From assembly GCA_902399975.1 (NCBI GenBank), contig CABOHA010000002.1:124001-188000 (forward strand): DNA of 64,000 bases, written 5' to 3'. The notes under the pieces are model-generated. The model saw nothing but the letters and a program-made list of their open reading frames with translations, was not told the DNA's origin and did not search any database. Below, piece by piece: positions 1-8,278 of the stretch. The position numbers and the translations under genes are program-made. The DNA comes from Coriobacteriaceae bacterium (GTDB lineage: Bacteria; Actinomycetota; Coriobacteriia; Coriobacteriales; Coriobacteriaceae). Within the stretch, counting starts at the first letter, position 1, and every line of letters begins with the position of its first letter.

Positions 1-111
1 AACGTGGGACGAAGCAAGCTCGACGCAGTTTTCAGCGGCAACTCGCAGGCAAAAATCGTCACGACGGGCGAGTTGCTTGAGGTCATGAACCGATTTGGCA
101 AGGCGGAATAG
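1..111 (+). CDS. 3' end of an unidentified gene
   Basis: The first frame is open from the window edge to a TAG at 109-111, giving the last 36 residues of a protein (start NVGRSKLDAVF, end NRFGKAE). The NVGRSKLDA segment followed by KIVTTGELLEVM loosely resembles the end of a BRCT domain, but this is too short to assign. It lies 15 bases before the next co-directional gene and is probably cotranscribed with it as cargo of the mobile element. Confidence 0.5.
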   Translation, partial: NVGRSKLDAVFSGNSQAKIVTTGELLEVMNRFGKAE

Positions 112-126
112 AAGGGAAGGCTCGAT

Positions 127-831
127 ATGGCCGTCAATTTGAAAACCGTAAAAGACACGGTGAATCTTGCAGCGGGGGTTTTAGCCGCCGCCGGGGTTGT
201 CGATGGGGCAAAGCAGCTCGGTTTCGATGTCGATGGAGCCGTGAAAAGCGCTGCCGACGGGGCAACCAACGGCGCGCGTGCTGTTGCCGACGGCATCGGC
301 AAGGGATTTGGTGCGGCGGCGGAAGGCGTCGGCGCGGCAGCCGGCGCGTTGGGGGATGCCACGAAGGCGTTCCAGGACTCAAGGGCCGCCGCGGAGGCTC
401 GCAAGAAGATCGATGCCGCCAGGCAATCAATATTTGAAGGCGCGTCGACGGTGATGCCCCTGCACGAGTTCATCTGCCAGCAGGTCAAAGCCTCCGAAGC
501 TGCGTTCAACGGCTACGATATGCCCGGCTGCTATCTCATCGCGACATACCGCAGGCATGACCACGATAAGAACTTCAGCGACTATCTCGGAATATACGTG
601 GGGTCAAGTGAGCGTATGGCGGACGATATCGCGTCCATACCTACGCGATTGGGCGATCCGGATGTCTACGCTGACTACAAGTACCGACAAAACATTTTGC
701 TATTCGTGTATCCGTGCGAGCTGAAGGACGTCGACGAACGTCGTGGGCTCCTGCTGCGTTCGTTTGACGGCGAGAGGCTCTACAACGGCACTGGATTATC
801 GGTCGAGAGGGCGGCGGATGAAGACCTATAA
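127..831 (+). CDS. GIY-YIG-like domain protein with Ala/Gly-rich N-terminus
   Basis: The 234-residue protein has two parts. Residues 1 to about 100 are rich in alanine and glycine and read as a flexible or amphipathic region. Residues 115-234 look like a divergent GIY-YIG nuclease fold: PGCYLI and YLGIYVGSS match the two GIY-YIG strands, and the later DERRGLLLRSF fits the helix carrying the catalytic glutamate. The classic arginine after the second strand is not obvious, so activity is uncertain. The 3' end overlaps the start of the next gene by 14 bases, so the two are probably translated together. Context is mobile-element cargo, perhaps defence or stress related; that role is inference. 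Confidence 0.6.
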   Translation: MAVNLKTVKDTVNLAAGVLAAAGVVDGAKQLGFDVDGAVKSAADGATNGARAVADGIGKGFGAAAEGVGAAAGALGDATKAFQDSRAAAEARKKIDAARQSIFEGASTVMPLHEFICQQVKASEAAFNGYDMPGCYLIATYRRHDHDKNFSDYLGIYVGSSERMADDIASIPTRLGDPDVYADYKYRQNILLFVYPCELKDVDERRGLLLRSFDGERLYNGTGLSVERAADEDL

Positions 832-1750
832 CCTGGACACCATCCATAAGGTCCCCCTGCGCGAGGTGTGGCCGCATGAGGCCCACGACTTCACCAAGTG
901 GCTGGCCGAGGAGCAGAACCTCGCAACCCTCGGGACGGCGGTCGGAATCGAGCTCGAGCTCATAGAGACGGAGTCCTCGGTCGGATCGTTCAACGTGGAC
1001 ATCTACGCGCAGGAGTCCGGTACGGGCCGCAAGGTGATCATCGAGAACCAGCTCGAGGACACCAACCACGACCATCTCGGCAAGGTGATCACGTACGCCG
1101 CCGGCAAGGGCGCCGAGGTCGTCATCTGGGTCGTGGCGCGCGCCCGCGACGAGCACCGCCAGGCCATCGAGTGGCTCAACCAGCACACCGACAGCGACTT
1201 CGGGTTCTTCCTGGTCGAGGTCGAGCTCTGGAAGATCGGGGACTCCCTGCCCGCCCCGCGCTTCGGCGTGGTCGAGCAGCCGAACGAGTGGACCAAGACC
1301 GTGAAGCTCTCCGAGGGGCTCAGCGAGACCGAAAAGGTCAAGCTGGCGTACTGGACGGCCTACCGCGATGTGGCGGGCGGCCATCCGGAGTTCCTCAAGG
1401 AGTTCAGCCCGCAGAAGCCCAGCAAGGACCATTGGTCGACGCTTCGCCTGGGGGTCTCGGCATACCATCTCGCCCTGCTCATCGATACGCAAAGGGGCCG
1501 CACGGGCATCGAGCTGTACGTGGACGACGACAAGGAGATCGGGCACCGCGCCATCGCCAACAGCGGGGTCTTCGAGGAGCACCTCGGGCTGACAGCGGCA
1601 CCCTTCGATGCGAAAAAGGCATCGGGGCTGCGCTTCTACAAGGCGGGCCACCCCATCAAGGGCCACCAGGACGCATGGCCGGGGTACATCGAGGAGCAGC
1701 TCGGATGGGCCCTCGAGATGAAAAAAATAATCGCGGAGATCGAGCTCTAA
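818..1750 (+). CDS. PD-(D/E)XK nuclease-like protein with DUF4268-type C-terminus
   Basis: The start was set at ATG 818 rather than an upstream in-frame codon because protein similarity begins there and it overlaps the previous gene. The protein is 310 residues. The N-terminal half contains SFNVDIYA followed by KVIIENQLE and HDHLGKVITYA, the pattern of a PD-(D/E)XK fold in which the usual ExK is ENQ. The C-terminal half (about 205-310) resembles DUF4268, with DHWSTLRLGVS and GIELYVDDD. Such proteins are common cargo of mobile elements and are suspected restriction-like nucleases, but the substrate is unknown. A strong hairpin follows directly. Confidence 0.75.
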   Translation: MKTYNLDTIHKVPLREVWPHEAHDFTKWLAEEQNLATLGTAVGIELELIETESSVGSFNVDIYAQESGTGRKVIIENQLEDTNHDHLGKVITYAAGKGAEVVIWVVARARDEHRQAIEWLNQHTDSDFGFFLVEVELWKIGDSLPAPRFGVVEQPNEWTKTVKLSEGLSETEKVKLAYWTAYRDVAGGHPEFLKEFSPQKPSKDHWSTLRLGVSAYHLALLIDTQRGRTGIELYVDDDKEIGHRAIANSGVFEEHLGLTAAPFDAKKASGLRFYKAGHPIKGHQDAWPGYIEEQLGWALEMKKIIAEIEL

Positions 1751-1755
1751 AAAAT

Positions 1756-1785
1756 GCCCCGGCAGTAAATTGCCGGGGCGTTTCT
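1756..1785. terminator. Bidirectional intrinsic terminator
   Basis: A perfect 9-bp stem (GCCCCGGCA / TGCCGGGGC) with a 6-base loop is followed by a T-rich tail on the plus strand and by a run of six T on the minus strand. It sits between two convergent genes and can serve both. Confidence 0.85.
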
Positions 1786-1979
1786 TATTGACGTGATTTA
1801 GCACTGGCCGTTTCGGTCCGAATGCGCCGCTCGGTTTCTTCGAGGTCCCTGACGATCCTCCCCAGCGCCATGCGGTAATGCGCGAAGACCGGGTCCTCCT
1901 TACCGAATCGGTCCTCGCAGCAGAAAAGCATCGACTCATGAAGGCAAGTGAGCTCGTAAATGATGTCTTCGAGTTCCAT
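1785..1979 (-). CDS. Small hypothetical protein
   Basis: The 64-residue protein starts MELEDIIYELTCLHESM and is acidic and helical. ATG 1979 was chosen because an AAAGGAG ribosome site lies about six bases upstream; a longer frame upstream has no such signal. It ends just inside the bidirectional terminator shared with the convergent gene. No family was recognised. It is probably a small cargo or regulatory protein of the mobile element. Confidence 0.6.
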   Translation of the reverse strand: MELEDIIYELTCLHESMLFCCEDRFGKEDPVFAHYRMALGRIVRDLEETERRIRTETASAKSRQ

Positions 1980-1999
1980 GCGACTCCTTTCAAAAAGTA

Positions 2000-2297
2000 A
2001 ATAGGGCCTTAAATGGTATCGATGTTGGACGCGGGCTGCCGGCGTCCGCCGTGAATCGGCCACGGCTCCGCGGCCGGGTGGCACCTCCGCTACGCCGCGT
2101 CAAGGGGGCCCATGAGACCCCGCACAAACCTCCGCTCCGCTCCGGTTGGTGGAGGTCGTCATGGACCTCCCTTGACCCGTCTTCACTCCGGTGCGGCTTT
2201 GCAGGGAGCAAAGCCGACGACGACGCGCGGCGTCGCCATTCGGCTTTGCCCGCAGGGGCGAGATGTTGAGGGCCACGTGCCCGGAACGGAGGAAGAC
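2000..2297. other. Intergenic region of the element with inverted repeats
   Basis: This stretch holds no convincing gene. It contains an imperfect inverted repeat near 2099-2115 and 2157-2175 (GTCAAGG...CCATGA facing TCATGG...CCTTGAC) and a hairpin CGGCTTTGC/GCAAAGCCG near 2193-2215 without a T tract. It could contain the promoter for the following two genes or a nicking or replication site, but none is demonstrated. Confidence 0.4.
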
Positions 2298-2597
2298 ATG
2301 CAGCAGCTGATGACCGTGGAAATCGCCAAGACGGTGCCGGGGCTCTATGGGCAGGACGGGGCGGAGGACCCCACGGTCTACGCCCACTACTTCTCGTGCG
2401 TGAACGGATGGGACTGGTGGCTGCTCGAGTTCGACGGCACGGACGAGGCGTTCGGCCTCGTCGAGGGCTACGACGACGAGCTCGGCTACTTCAGCATCAA
2501 GGAGATGGCCGAGCTGAACCGCCAGATGGGGTTCGCCGCCGTCGAGCGCGACGAGCACTTCTCCCCGAAGCCGCTCAGCGCCGTCAGGAGGAGGTAG
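2298..2597 (+). CDS. DUF2958-family protein
   Basis: The 99-residue protein (MQQLMTVEIAKTVPGLYGQD...) contains YAHYFSCVNGWDWWLLEFDG and ELGYFSIKEM, which match DUF2958 proteins from plasmids and integrative elements. ATG 2298 follows GGAGGAAG at ideal spacing; the longer upstream frame is not needed. The biochemical role of DUF2958 is unknown. The next gene starts four bases after the stop, indicating an operon. This family supports the reading of the region as mobile. Confidence 0.75.
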   Translation: MQQLMTVEIAKTVPGLYGQDGAEDPTVYAHYFSCVNGWDWWLLEFDGTDEAFGLVEGYDDELGYFSIKEMAELNRQMGFAAVERDEHFSPKPLSAVRRR

Positions 2598-2601
2598 CCG
2601 C

Positions 2602-3198
2602 ATGGTCACGGTCGAGTTCGACTCCATGGGCGAGGCGGTCCGCCTCGCCCTCGTGGCCGGGGAGTACGTGGGCGGCGGCCTGGCCGTCCTCCTCCTCGAC
2701 GCCACGGACCCGCGTTCCGAGGGCTACATGGCCGGGTGGGGCGTGCTCACGGCGAACGTGCCGTCGGCGGCCGAGTGGTGCCGCGGGCACGGCAACATCG
2801 CCATCGACGCCGCGGTCCCCGCGGCGCTCATCGAGGCGCTCGAGGCCGCCGGCTTGCTTCGCATGGCCGTCCGCTCGGTGGCGTCCGGGATGGCCCGCTA
2901 CCCGCTGGCCACGGTCGCCGGGCACGCCCTCGACGGCATGGGCGGCCTGAGCGAGACCCTCGAGGAGGCTCTCGGCTCGACGGTCGTCGTCGAGTACGAG
3001 TCGGGCGGCGACGGCGGCGCGTTCGAGGTGGGGACCGCACCGGCGGGTTCGGCCGCGCTCGAGCGCCTCATCGCCGCCGCGAGGTCCGAGGCCGACGCGT
3101 TGGCGGTCGCCGGCGGATGGGCTGCCGTCCGGGTCGGTTTCGGGGACGCCGAGACCATCGACTGCGAGACGGGCCGGACGGTTTACGTCGCGGGGTGA
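2602..3198 (+). CDS. Hypothetical protein, operon partner of DUF2958 gene
   Basis: The 198-residue, alanine- and glycine-rich acidic protein starts MVTVEFDSMGEAVRL. It shows no signal peptide or membrane segment and no motif that I recognise. It has strongly GC-biased third positions like the neighbours, which supports real coding. The ribosome site AGGAGG lies directly upstream and overlaps the end of the DUF2958 gene. Function unknown. Confidence 0.65.
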   Translation: MVTVEFDSMGEAVRLALVAGEYVGGGLAVLLLDATDPRSEGYMAGWGVLTANVPSAAEWCRGHGNIAIDAAVPAALIEALEAAGLLRMAVRSVASGMARYPLATVAGHALDGMGGLSETLEEALGSTVVVEYESGGDGGAFEVGTAPAGSAALERLIAAARSEADALAVAGGWAAVRVGFGDAETIDCETGRTVYVAG

Positions 3199-3554
3199 AA
3201 TGGGAGGAGGGCGCGGGCGCGGTCCGGATGGGCCGCGCTTTTCCTTTCCCGGGGATGCGGAACTCCCACCGTCCAAGTGCCTTGGACGGTGGGAGCTGGA
3301 TACGACGATATACTGCGCGTGCAACGGGGACACGCGCCTCCTTTTCGGTTGACTCCACCAGTTCGTACAGAGACTTTTCGATTTCCCGCTTTGATTTGGA
3401 GGTCTGTAATTCCATATTTCTGGAATACGGCACGAGGCTGAGCTTCGAAATCGCGTCTTGCGTCGGTAGATTGTTCCGCGTCCGCGACCAGTTTTTCAAG
3501 GGTGCTAAGCTGGGACTGTATTGAGAGTTCGTTTAGGTGGTTCACATTGTCCAT
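3183..3554 (-). CDS. Possible small leader-like peptide gene, uncertain
   Basis: The minus strand is open for 123 residues from ATG 3554 (MDNVNHLNELSIQSQLS). Residues 1 to about 70 look protein-like and contain FEAQPRAVFQKYGI, a pattern that resembles leader segments of NHLP-type RiPP precursors (proline then a YGI end). The remainder becomes Arg/Pro-rich, reads through a perfect 15-bp palindrome at 3263-3295 and overlaps the end of the plus-strand gene, so the true C-terminus is unclear or the gene is broken. The ribosome site is weak and no modification enzyme is nearby. Confidence 0.25.
   Translation of the reverse strand: MDNVNHLNELSIQSQLSTLEKLVADAEQSTDARRDFEAQPRAVFQKYGITDLQIKAGNRKVSVRTGGVNRKGGACPRCTRSISSYPAPTVQGTWTVGVPHPRERKSAAHPDRARALLPFHPAT
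3263..3295. repeat. Perfect 15-bp inverted repeat with 3-base loop
   Basis: CTCCCACCGTCCAAG is followed by TGC and its exact reverse complement. There is no T tract on either side, so this is not a standard terminator. It follows the plus-strand operon ending at 3198 and could be a transcript-stabilising hairpin or a binding site. Confidence 0.7.
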
Positions 3555-3621
3555 AGCGGTGACCACCAATGTTGAATAGCTGTCTTGAAAGACTGTGTAT
3601 TTATACTTGATTTAAGGCGGA

Positions 3622-4281
3622 GTGGAATGTGAGCGCGCAAGGAGATGCGGAATCGATGAGAGCCTCAAAAAAATTACCGCAGTGTTATCATCCTTCATCC
3701 TCTCTATTCTTCCATTTCTGATTCTATGGGCGGCTTGGTCAGTCCTCCCTGATACAATTCCCGCTCATTGGAGTGGGGGTGTGGTTGATCGATGGGGTAA
3801 TAAGCTTGAATTGCTGGTTGTTCCGCTGTTTTCTCTGATTGGTTCTATTGCAATTTCTGTGTACCTTATTGTTTCCACGCGGCGAAGAGAGTTCGCGGAT
3901 TTCTCTGTTCGAATGCGACGGGACTTTGTTGCGTGCTATATTTCTAGCCTTCTTTTATCGACAACCTGCTCAGTGATAATTGTCGTTTGGGTTCAGTTGA
4001 TTCTTGCGCAAAACACCGCGGTTGATGGGGGACTTGGACTATCGATCCTGTATTCCCTTCCCGGGCTATATGTGATCTTGTGCGCCTTGCCGCCTTTTTA
4101 TGCGAGCGGCGAGAGCAAAAAGGCAGAGCGCCTGATAACAGTTCTTATTGGCGGCGCGGAGATTGTTTTTTGTGGAATAGTGCTTGAAGGTTCGGCTGCC
4201 TCTTATGCGATGATTGGACTGATGATTCTGTTCTGTGCGTTTGAGATTGTGTCACAGGTAAGGGATAGCCGGTCCTTATGA
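3622..4281 (+). CDS. DUF1648 (SdpI-like) multi-pass membrane protein
   Basis: The 219-residue protein is hydrophobic, with about six membrane segments. The segment LPDTIPAHWSGGVVDRWGNK after the first helix is the DUF1648 signature (IPxHWxxxGxxDxxGxK) found in SdpI-type immunity proteins and related membrane proteins. The gene is visibly richer in A and T than its neighbours, which suggests a separate origin. GTG 3622 is the most upstream start, but the ribosome site is poorly placed. An internal start near 3650-3680 after AAGGAG is also possible. It may give immunity or act as a sensor, by analogy with SdpI; that is inference. Confidence 0.75.
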   Translation: MECERARRCGIDESLKKITAVLSSFILSILPFLILWAAWSVLPDTIPAHWSGGVVDRWGNKLELLVVPLFSLIGSIAISVYLIVSTRRREFADFSVRMRRDFVACYISSLLLSTTCSVIIVVWVQLILAQNTAVDGGLGLSILYSLPGLYVILCALPPFYASGESKKAERLITVLIGGAEIVFCGIVLEGSAASYAMIGLMILFCAFEIVSQVRDSRSL

Positions 4282-4384
4282 GCAGGATAAGGGCGCACTA
4301 CGGGCGCCCGGGATTTTGCGGCGCAACTCGGCGTGCCGAGTTCGTTTCCGCTGGTAGCGTGGAAAGATAAACCGAAAGACCGCC

Positions 4385-4435
4385 ACGGCCCGCCGTCATA
4401 CGCGCCTCGCGCGCCGTATGACGGCGGGCCGTTTT
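4385..4435 (+). terminator. Strong intrinsic terminator hairpin
   Basis: A perfect 18-bp stem (ACGGCCCGCCGTCATACG and its reverse complement) with a 12-base loop is followed by TTT on the plus strand. It lies between the DUF1648 gene and the convergent coupling-protein gene and probably insulates both. Confidence 0.75.
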
Positions 4436-4458
4436 CGCAGGCAGGGCCGTATGACGCA

Positions 4459-6417
4459 TCAGAACCCGTCGGGCGCGGCGGATACCTTGCGCTTCCTGCC
4501 GCCGGACGGCGACCCCTTGGGCTTTTTCGGCTTCTCCGGGATGCGCCACACCGGTGCCGGGGAGGTGTTCCGGACCTCCCCCTCGAGCGCCCGCGCGAGC
4601 AGCGCGCCCTCGGCCTCCGGCGACGTCATGCCGAGCAGCGGTCCCAGGAACGTCTCGGTGATGTCGCGGCTGGCGAGTGCCATCGGGCCCTCCGCGTCGA
4701 TCACGAGCGCGCCGTTCTCGCGCGCGCTCCAGGCCATGAGCTCTGACGGGGTGATCAGCGGCCGGCGCGCCACGGAGAACGACTTGCCGGACGAGGAGCT
4801 CTGCGTCCCCTTGGTGGAGCTCTGCCCGGTCGTCTTGACGCTGTAGTCGCCGAGACGCTTGCTGATCTCCTCCGCCTCGCCGACGGACTCCACCGAGAGG
4901 ACGACCTGGGTGCCGAGCAGCGCCAGCAGCGCGTCCGACTCCGCCCTGGAGTAACCGCATCGCGCCTCGAGCAGATGGGTGTTCTGGAGCACGAAGACGA
5001 CGTGCAGCCCGATGCTCCGGACCTCCGCGAGGTCGCCGAGGAGGCGGGGGATCTTGGGGATCCCGGACCCCTCGTCGATGGCGAGCAGGGTCTCCGCCGG
5101 CAGCCTGCCGCCGGACAGGCGCGCTGTCTCGCGCAGCGCCGAGAGCGCCTGCGAGAAGATGCACGAGACGAGCGCGCCGCGGTCGCCCCGGTCCGCCGCG
5201 CTGGCGATGTAGAGGATGGTCGGCTTGCGCCCGACCGATGCGAGGTCGACCTCGCCGCCCCAGAGCATGCGGCTGACGTTGTCGTCGCAGAAGGACATGA
5301 GGTAGTTGCGCGCGGTGGAGACGAGGGCCTCCCCGCCGCCGCCGTTCGACGAGGCGACGAGGAGGAACTGGCGCGCCGGGTTTCCCGCCGGCAGGTCCGC
5401 GGCGAGCTCCTCCAGCGACTTCACGGCGCTCTTCCCGTCACGGGGCTCCAGGAGCGCGAGCACGGTCGAGAGGTTCCGCGCGCCGTCGGGGATCCGCCCG
5501 TCCGTAATCGCGAGCAGGCAGAGGCCGGTCAGCAGGTTGCGGCTGGCGTCCGTGAAGAACCTCTGGCCCGAGGAGAAGGCGTCGGGCACGATGGCCGCCG
5601 ACAGCTCGCGGAGCTCGGCCACGGCGCCGGCGACGCCCTCGGCGCCGAGTGCCGCGATGGCGCGGTCGAGGGGGTTGAGCCTCGCCGACTTGACGGGCTC
5701 GTCGAGCCGGATGGCGACGACCTCCATCCCGGCCTTCCTGGCGAGCGGCTCGGTCCATGCGCGGATTTCGGACTTGGGGTCGTGGACGATGACGGAGGTC
5801 GGTACCCCGTGGGCGTTGCGGTCGATCGCAGCCGCAATTGATGGCGCCAGCGCGCGCCTGCTTTTGCCGGCGCCGCTGCCCGCCCTTATGAGGCAGTGGA
5901 CGGCGGGGACCATCGCGATCCCGCCGCCGATGCAGCCGGCCGCCACGAGCCCCTCCGCGGCGGCCTTCCCGTCCCAAGGAGGGCAGCGCCTCGCGACCCT
6001 GGAGGGCCTCGACTCGAGCCAGGCGTCCCCGTGCGTGCGCGTGGGCGCGCGATCGCCGGCGAACGTTCCGTCGTGGAGTCTCGCCCATGAGCGGCCCCAA
6101 GAAACGAATCCGAGCGCGAGGACGGAGGCCGCGACGAGGGCGAGCGCCGCGAGCAGCTCGCCCGCCTGGCCCGACGCCGCCGTGTCGGCGGCCGCCTCGA
6201 GGGGGCCGCGGAAGACGTAGGCGGGCTCGGGGCCCGGGTCGGCCGTGGGCAGCCGCAGCAGGACGGAGAGGCCCGAGATGAGGGATAGGGTCCACCACCT
6301 GGCGTAGTCCCAGGCGCTGGCGGTCGCGGCGCAGGCTATGACGGCGGCGACGCCGTGGGCCGCGAGCGTGCCGGCGAGTTCCTTTTTCATGTCGCGGTTG
6401 AAGGATTTCGGTTTCAT
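4459..6417 (-). CDS. Type IV coupling protein, VirD4/TraG family
   Basis: This ATPase links a relaxase-DNA complex to a conjugation channel. The protein is 652 residues when started at ATG 6417, which overlaps the relaxase stop as ATGA; the longer upstream frame is only the shadow of the relaxase. Two membrane segments lie near 17-55 and 87-106, Walker A is AGSGAGKSR at about 179-187, and Walker B is LLAIDEGSG in the C-terminal half, followed by GLHVVFVLQN. A Ser/Thr/Lys-rich linker and a basic tail end the protein. With no channel genes in the window, the element either encodes them to the left or borrows a channel from another element. Confidence 0.88.
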   Translation of the reverse strand: MKPKSFNRDMKKELAGTLAAHGVAAVIACAATASAWDYARWWTLSLISGLSVLLRLPTADPGPEPAYVFRGPLEAAADTAASGQAGELLAALALVAASVLALGFVSWGRSWARLHDGTFAGDRAPTRTHGDAWLESRPSRVARRCPPWDGKAAAEGLVAAGCIGGGIAMVPAVHCLIRAGSGAGKSRRALAPSIAAAIDRNAHGVPTSVIVHDPKSEIRAWTEPLARKAGMEVVAIRLDEPVKSARLNPLDRAIAALGAEGVAGAVAELRELSAAIVPDAFSSGQRFFTDASRNLLTGLCLLAITDGRIPDGARNLSTVLALLEPRDGKSAVKSLEELAADLPAGNPARQFLLVASSNGGGGEALVSTARNYLMSFCDDNVSRMLWGGEVDLASVGRKPTILYIASAADRGDRGALVSCIFSQALSALRETARLSGGRLPAETLLAIDEGSGIPKIPRLLGDLAEVRSIGLHVVFVLQNTHLLEARCGYSRAESDALLALLGTQVVLSVESVGEAEEISKRLGDYSVKTTGQSSTKGTQSSSSGKSFSVARRPLITPSELMAWSARENGALVIDAEGPMALASRDITETFLGPLLGMTSPEAEGALLARALEGEVRNTSPAPVWRIPEKPKKPKGSPSGGRKRKVSAAPDGF

Positions 6418-7769
6418 CTCGTGATCGTCCTCTCTATCCTGTTTGCTATCTTCAGCGCGCGGACGCTCGACGGCCCGGTGCCGCCGGAGGCGAGGACCCT
6501 CAGGGTCGCGGCGATGAGTCTCAGCGCCCTCTCGCCGGCCTCGTCCCCCATGTCGCGCCCGCCGGCGTCCCGCGTGGTCTCCCTGGCGACCAGTGCCGCC
6601 ATCGCGGCTGCCCGTCCGAGGGCCGGACCGGGCGACGGCGCATGCCTGAAGGCCCGATCTGCCGTGGGGCACCCTCTGAGGTCTGCCGGTTCGAGGTCCC
6701 GGCCGTGCGCGACCTTTCGCGCGATCCTTTCGAGGCGCGCCTTCGGGATGCAGGAGCGGGCCTCGGTGGCGAGTCCGGCTTCCCGCCGCCTCTCCGTCGC
6801 GGGGCCGGTTTGGGGCGCGGCGCGCCGTGTCGGCACCTCCTCGCGAGCCGGCGTTCTGTCCGGGACTATGACCCGCAGCGCCGCGTTCTCGCACCGGAGG
6901 CCGAGGTCGGCGGCCGCCTTGCGGGTGTAGACATCCCGCGCCTCACCGGTCAGGCACTTGAGGTCGGCGCACCTCTCGACCGCCTTCCTGTGGCGCTCCA
7001 GCGCGCCGGCGAGCTCGGGGGAGCCGGATGCCGCCCGGTCGAGGGCTTCCCTCAGCTCGGCGGAGGCCTCCGGGTGGAAACGCCTGAGGTGGGCGGCCTC
7101 GATCCTTCCGTCCGGGGGCAGCTCGATATCGAAACGGTTTCGGTCGATGCGGGCGACGGCGTCCAGCGTGGCCTCCCTCGCGAGGTCGCGCTCGATGTAG
7201 GCCTTCCGCAGCAGCGGCGCCATGGCCTTCGAGGAGATCTCGAGCCGCGCCGCCTCCATCCTACCCTTGGGCAGCAGGGAGTCCCAGTCGCCCTCGCGGT
7301 CGACCGTGAGGATGTGGACGTGGTGGCTCGTGCCGTTGACGTGCATCGCCGCGTAGAACTCCACGCGGCTCTCGGGGACGCCGGTCATCTCGGAGAAGAG
7401 CCTCGGCCACTCGGAGCGCACCAGCGCCTGCCAGGCGTCCAGGCGGTCGAGGCCGGCCCCGGGGGCGATGTCGTTCGGGACCGTGACGACGGTAGTGAGC
7501 ACCGCGCCGCCGTTTTGGGCGATGGCGCGCCTGGCCTCCGCCACGGGGACCGGGCCGTCCGCGCCCCAGAGGCCGCCGGTCGAGCCGGTCCTGTTCGCGG
7601 CGTAGGCGGCCATGCCGTCCACGCCGAGCCTCCTGCCGTCGGCCTCGCTGACCTCGATGACGACGCCGCGGCGGGTGCCGGCGTATGCCGCAAGGCCCGC
7701 GGCGGACGCCCTTGCTGACGCCCCCGCGCGGACGACGGAGTGGTTGACGATGACGGGCGGGCTAGCCAT
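6414..7769 (-). CDS. MobL-like relaxase
   Basis: The 451-residue protein nicks the transfer origin and pilots the DNA strand. The N-terminal domain (1 to about 200) has ARASAAGLAAYAGTR, EWPRLFSEMTG and the histidine-rich metal site HVNGTSHHVHILTVDRE, all typical of the MobP3/MobL relaxase group. The C-terminal 250 residues are Arg/Ala-rich and probably structural. It overlaps the upstream RHH gene by 8 bases and the downstream coupling protein by 4, so all three are translated as one operon. Confidence 0.85.
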   Translation of the reverse strand: MASPPVIVNHSVVRAGASARASAAGLAAYAGTRRGVVIEVSEADGRRLGVDGMAAYAANRTGSTGGLWGADGPVPVAEARRAIAQNGGAVLTTVVTVPNDIAPGAGLDRLDAWQALVRSEWPRLFSEMTGVPESRVEFYAAMHVNGTSHHVHILTVDREGDWDSLLPKGRMEAARLEISSKAMAPLLRKAYIERDLAREATLDAVARIDRNRFDIELPPDGRIEAAHLRRFHPEASAELREALDRAASGSPELAGALERHRKAVERCADLKCLTGEARDVYTRKAAADLGLRCENAALRVIVPDRTPAREEVPTRRAAPQTGPATERRREAGLATEARSCIPKARLERIARKVAHGRDLEPADLRGCPTADRAFRHAPSPGPALGRAAAMAALVARETTRDAGGRDMGDEAGERALRLIAATLRVLASGGTGPSSVRALKIANRIERTITR

Positions 7770-8220
7770 CGGCGCGCTCGCGCGCGTGGAGCTTCACCTC
7801 GTCGATGCGGCCGAGGCCGGCGCGGCTGAGCTCGCCGGCCTGCGCGAGGTAGTTCTTCCAGATGTCCGCGACGGGGACGTCGTCGAGCGAGGCGTAGGAG
7901 GCCTTGAGGACGTCGGCCGACATGAGGCCGGCCATGATGGCGGCGGTCATGGGGCGCGAGAGGACCGCGGCGATGCGGTCCTCGGTGGCGTCGAGCTTGC
8001 GCTCGATGTCGAGCGCGGCGACGTCCATCCGCGCGTCGACGACGCCGCGGATGAAGCCCGCGACCTCGTTGCCGTAGAGGTCGAGCTCCTCCGCGGCGAG
8101 CGCCGAGCGCAGGAGCGAGCGGATCTCGTCGCTGACGTTGGAGTTGTCGAGCTCCGCCCGCGTCTTGAGGGCGGTGTAGAGCTTGTGGTCGATTTTTACG
8201 CTGACATTTCTCGTTGTCAT
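7762..8220 (-). CDS. Ribbon-helix-helix mobilization accessory protein
   Basis: The 152-residue protein begins MTTRNVSVKIDHKLYTALK, a ribbon-helix-helix DNA-binding segment, and continues as an acidic helical domain. ATG 8220 was chosen since the RHH fold starts there and GAAGGA lies just upstream. Placed immediately before the relaxase, it most likely binds the transfer origin and assembles the relaxosome, and may repress its own operon. A transfer origin should lie close by, probably in the 8221-8278 gap or upstream, but no nic site was identified. Confidence 0.75.
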   Translation of the reverse strand: MTTRNVSVKIDHKLYTALKTRAELDNSNVSDEIRSLLRSALAAEELDLYGNEVAGFIRGVVDARMDVAALDIERKLDATEDRIAAVLSRPMTAAIMAGLMSADVLKASYASLDDVPVADIWKNYLAQAGELSRAGLGRIDEVKLHARERADG

Positions 8221-8236
8221 TTTTCCTTCTCCGTTA

Positions 8237-8268
8237 AAGAAAAGGCCGCCGCCTGTGTAGGCGGCGGC
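8237..8268 (-). terminator. Intrinsic terminator
   Basis: A 9-bp stem (GCCGCCGCC / GGCGGCGGC) with a TGTGTA loop is followed on the minus strand by TTTTCTTT. It ends the gene at 8279-8761, directly before the mobilization operon. Confidence 0.75.
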
Positions 8269-8278
8269 GCGTGGCGGA

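Noticed and set aside
4459..6894. 811-residue version of the coupling protein
   Set aside because: The first 159 residues are Arg-rich shadow of the relaxase gene; the ATG at 6417 fits the overlap and the family.
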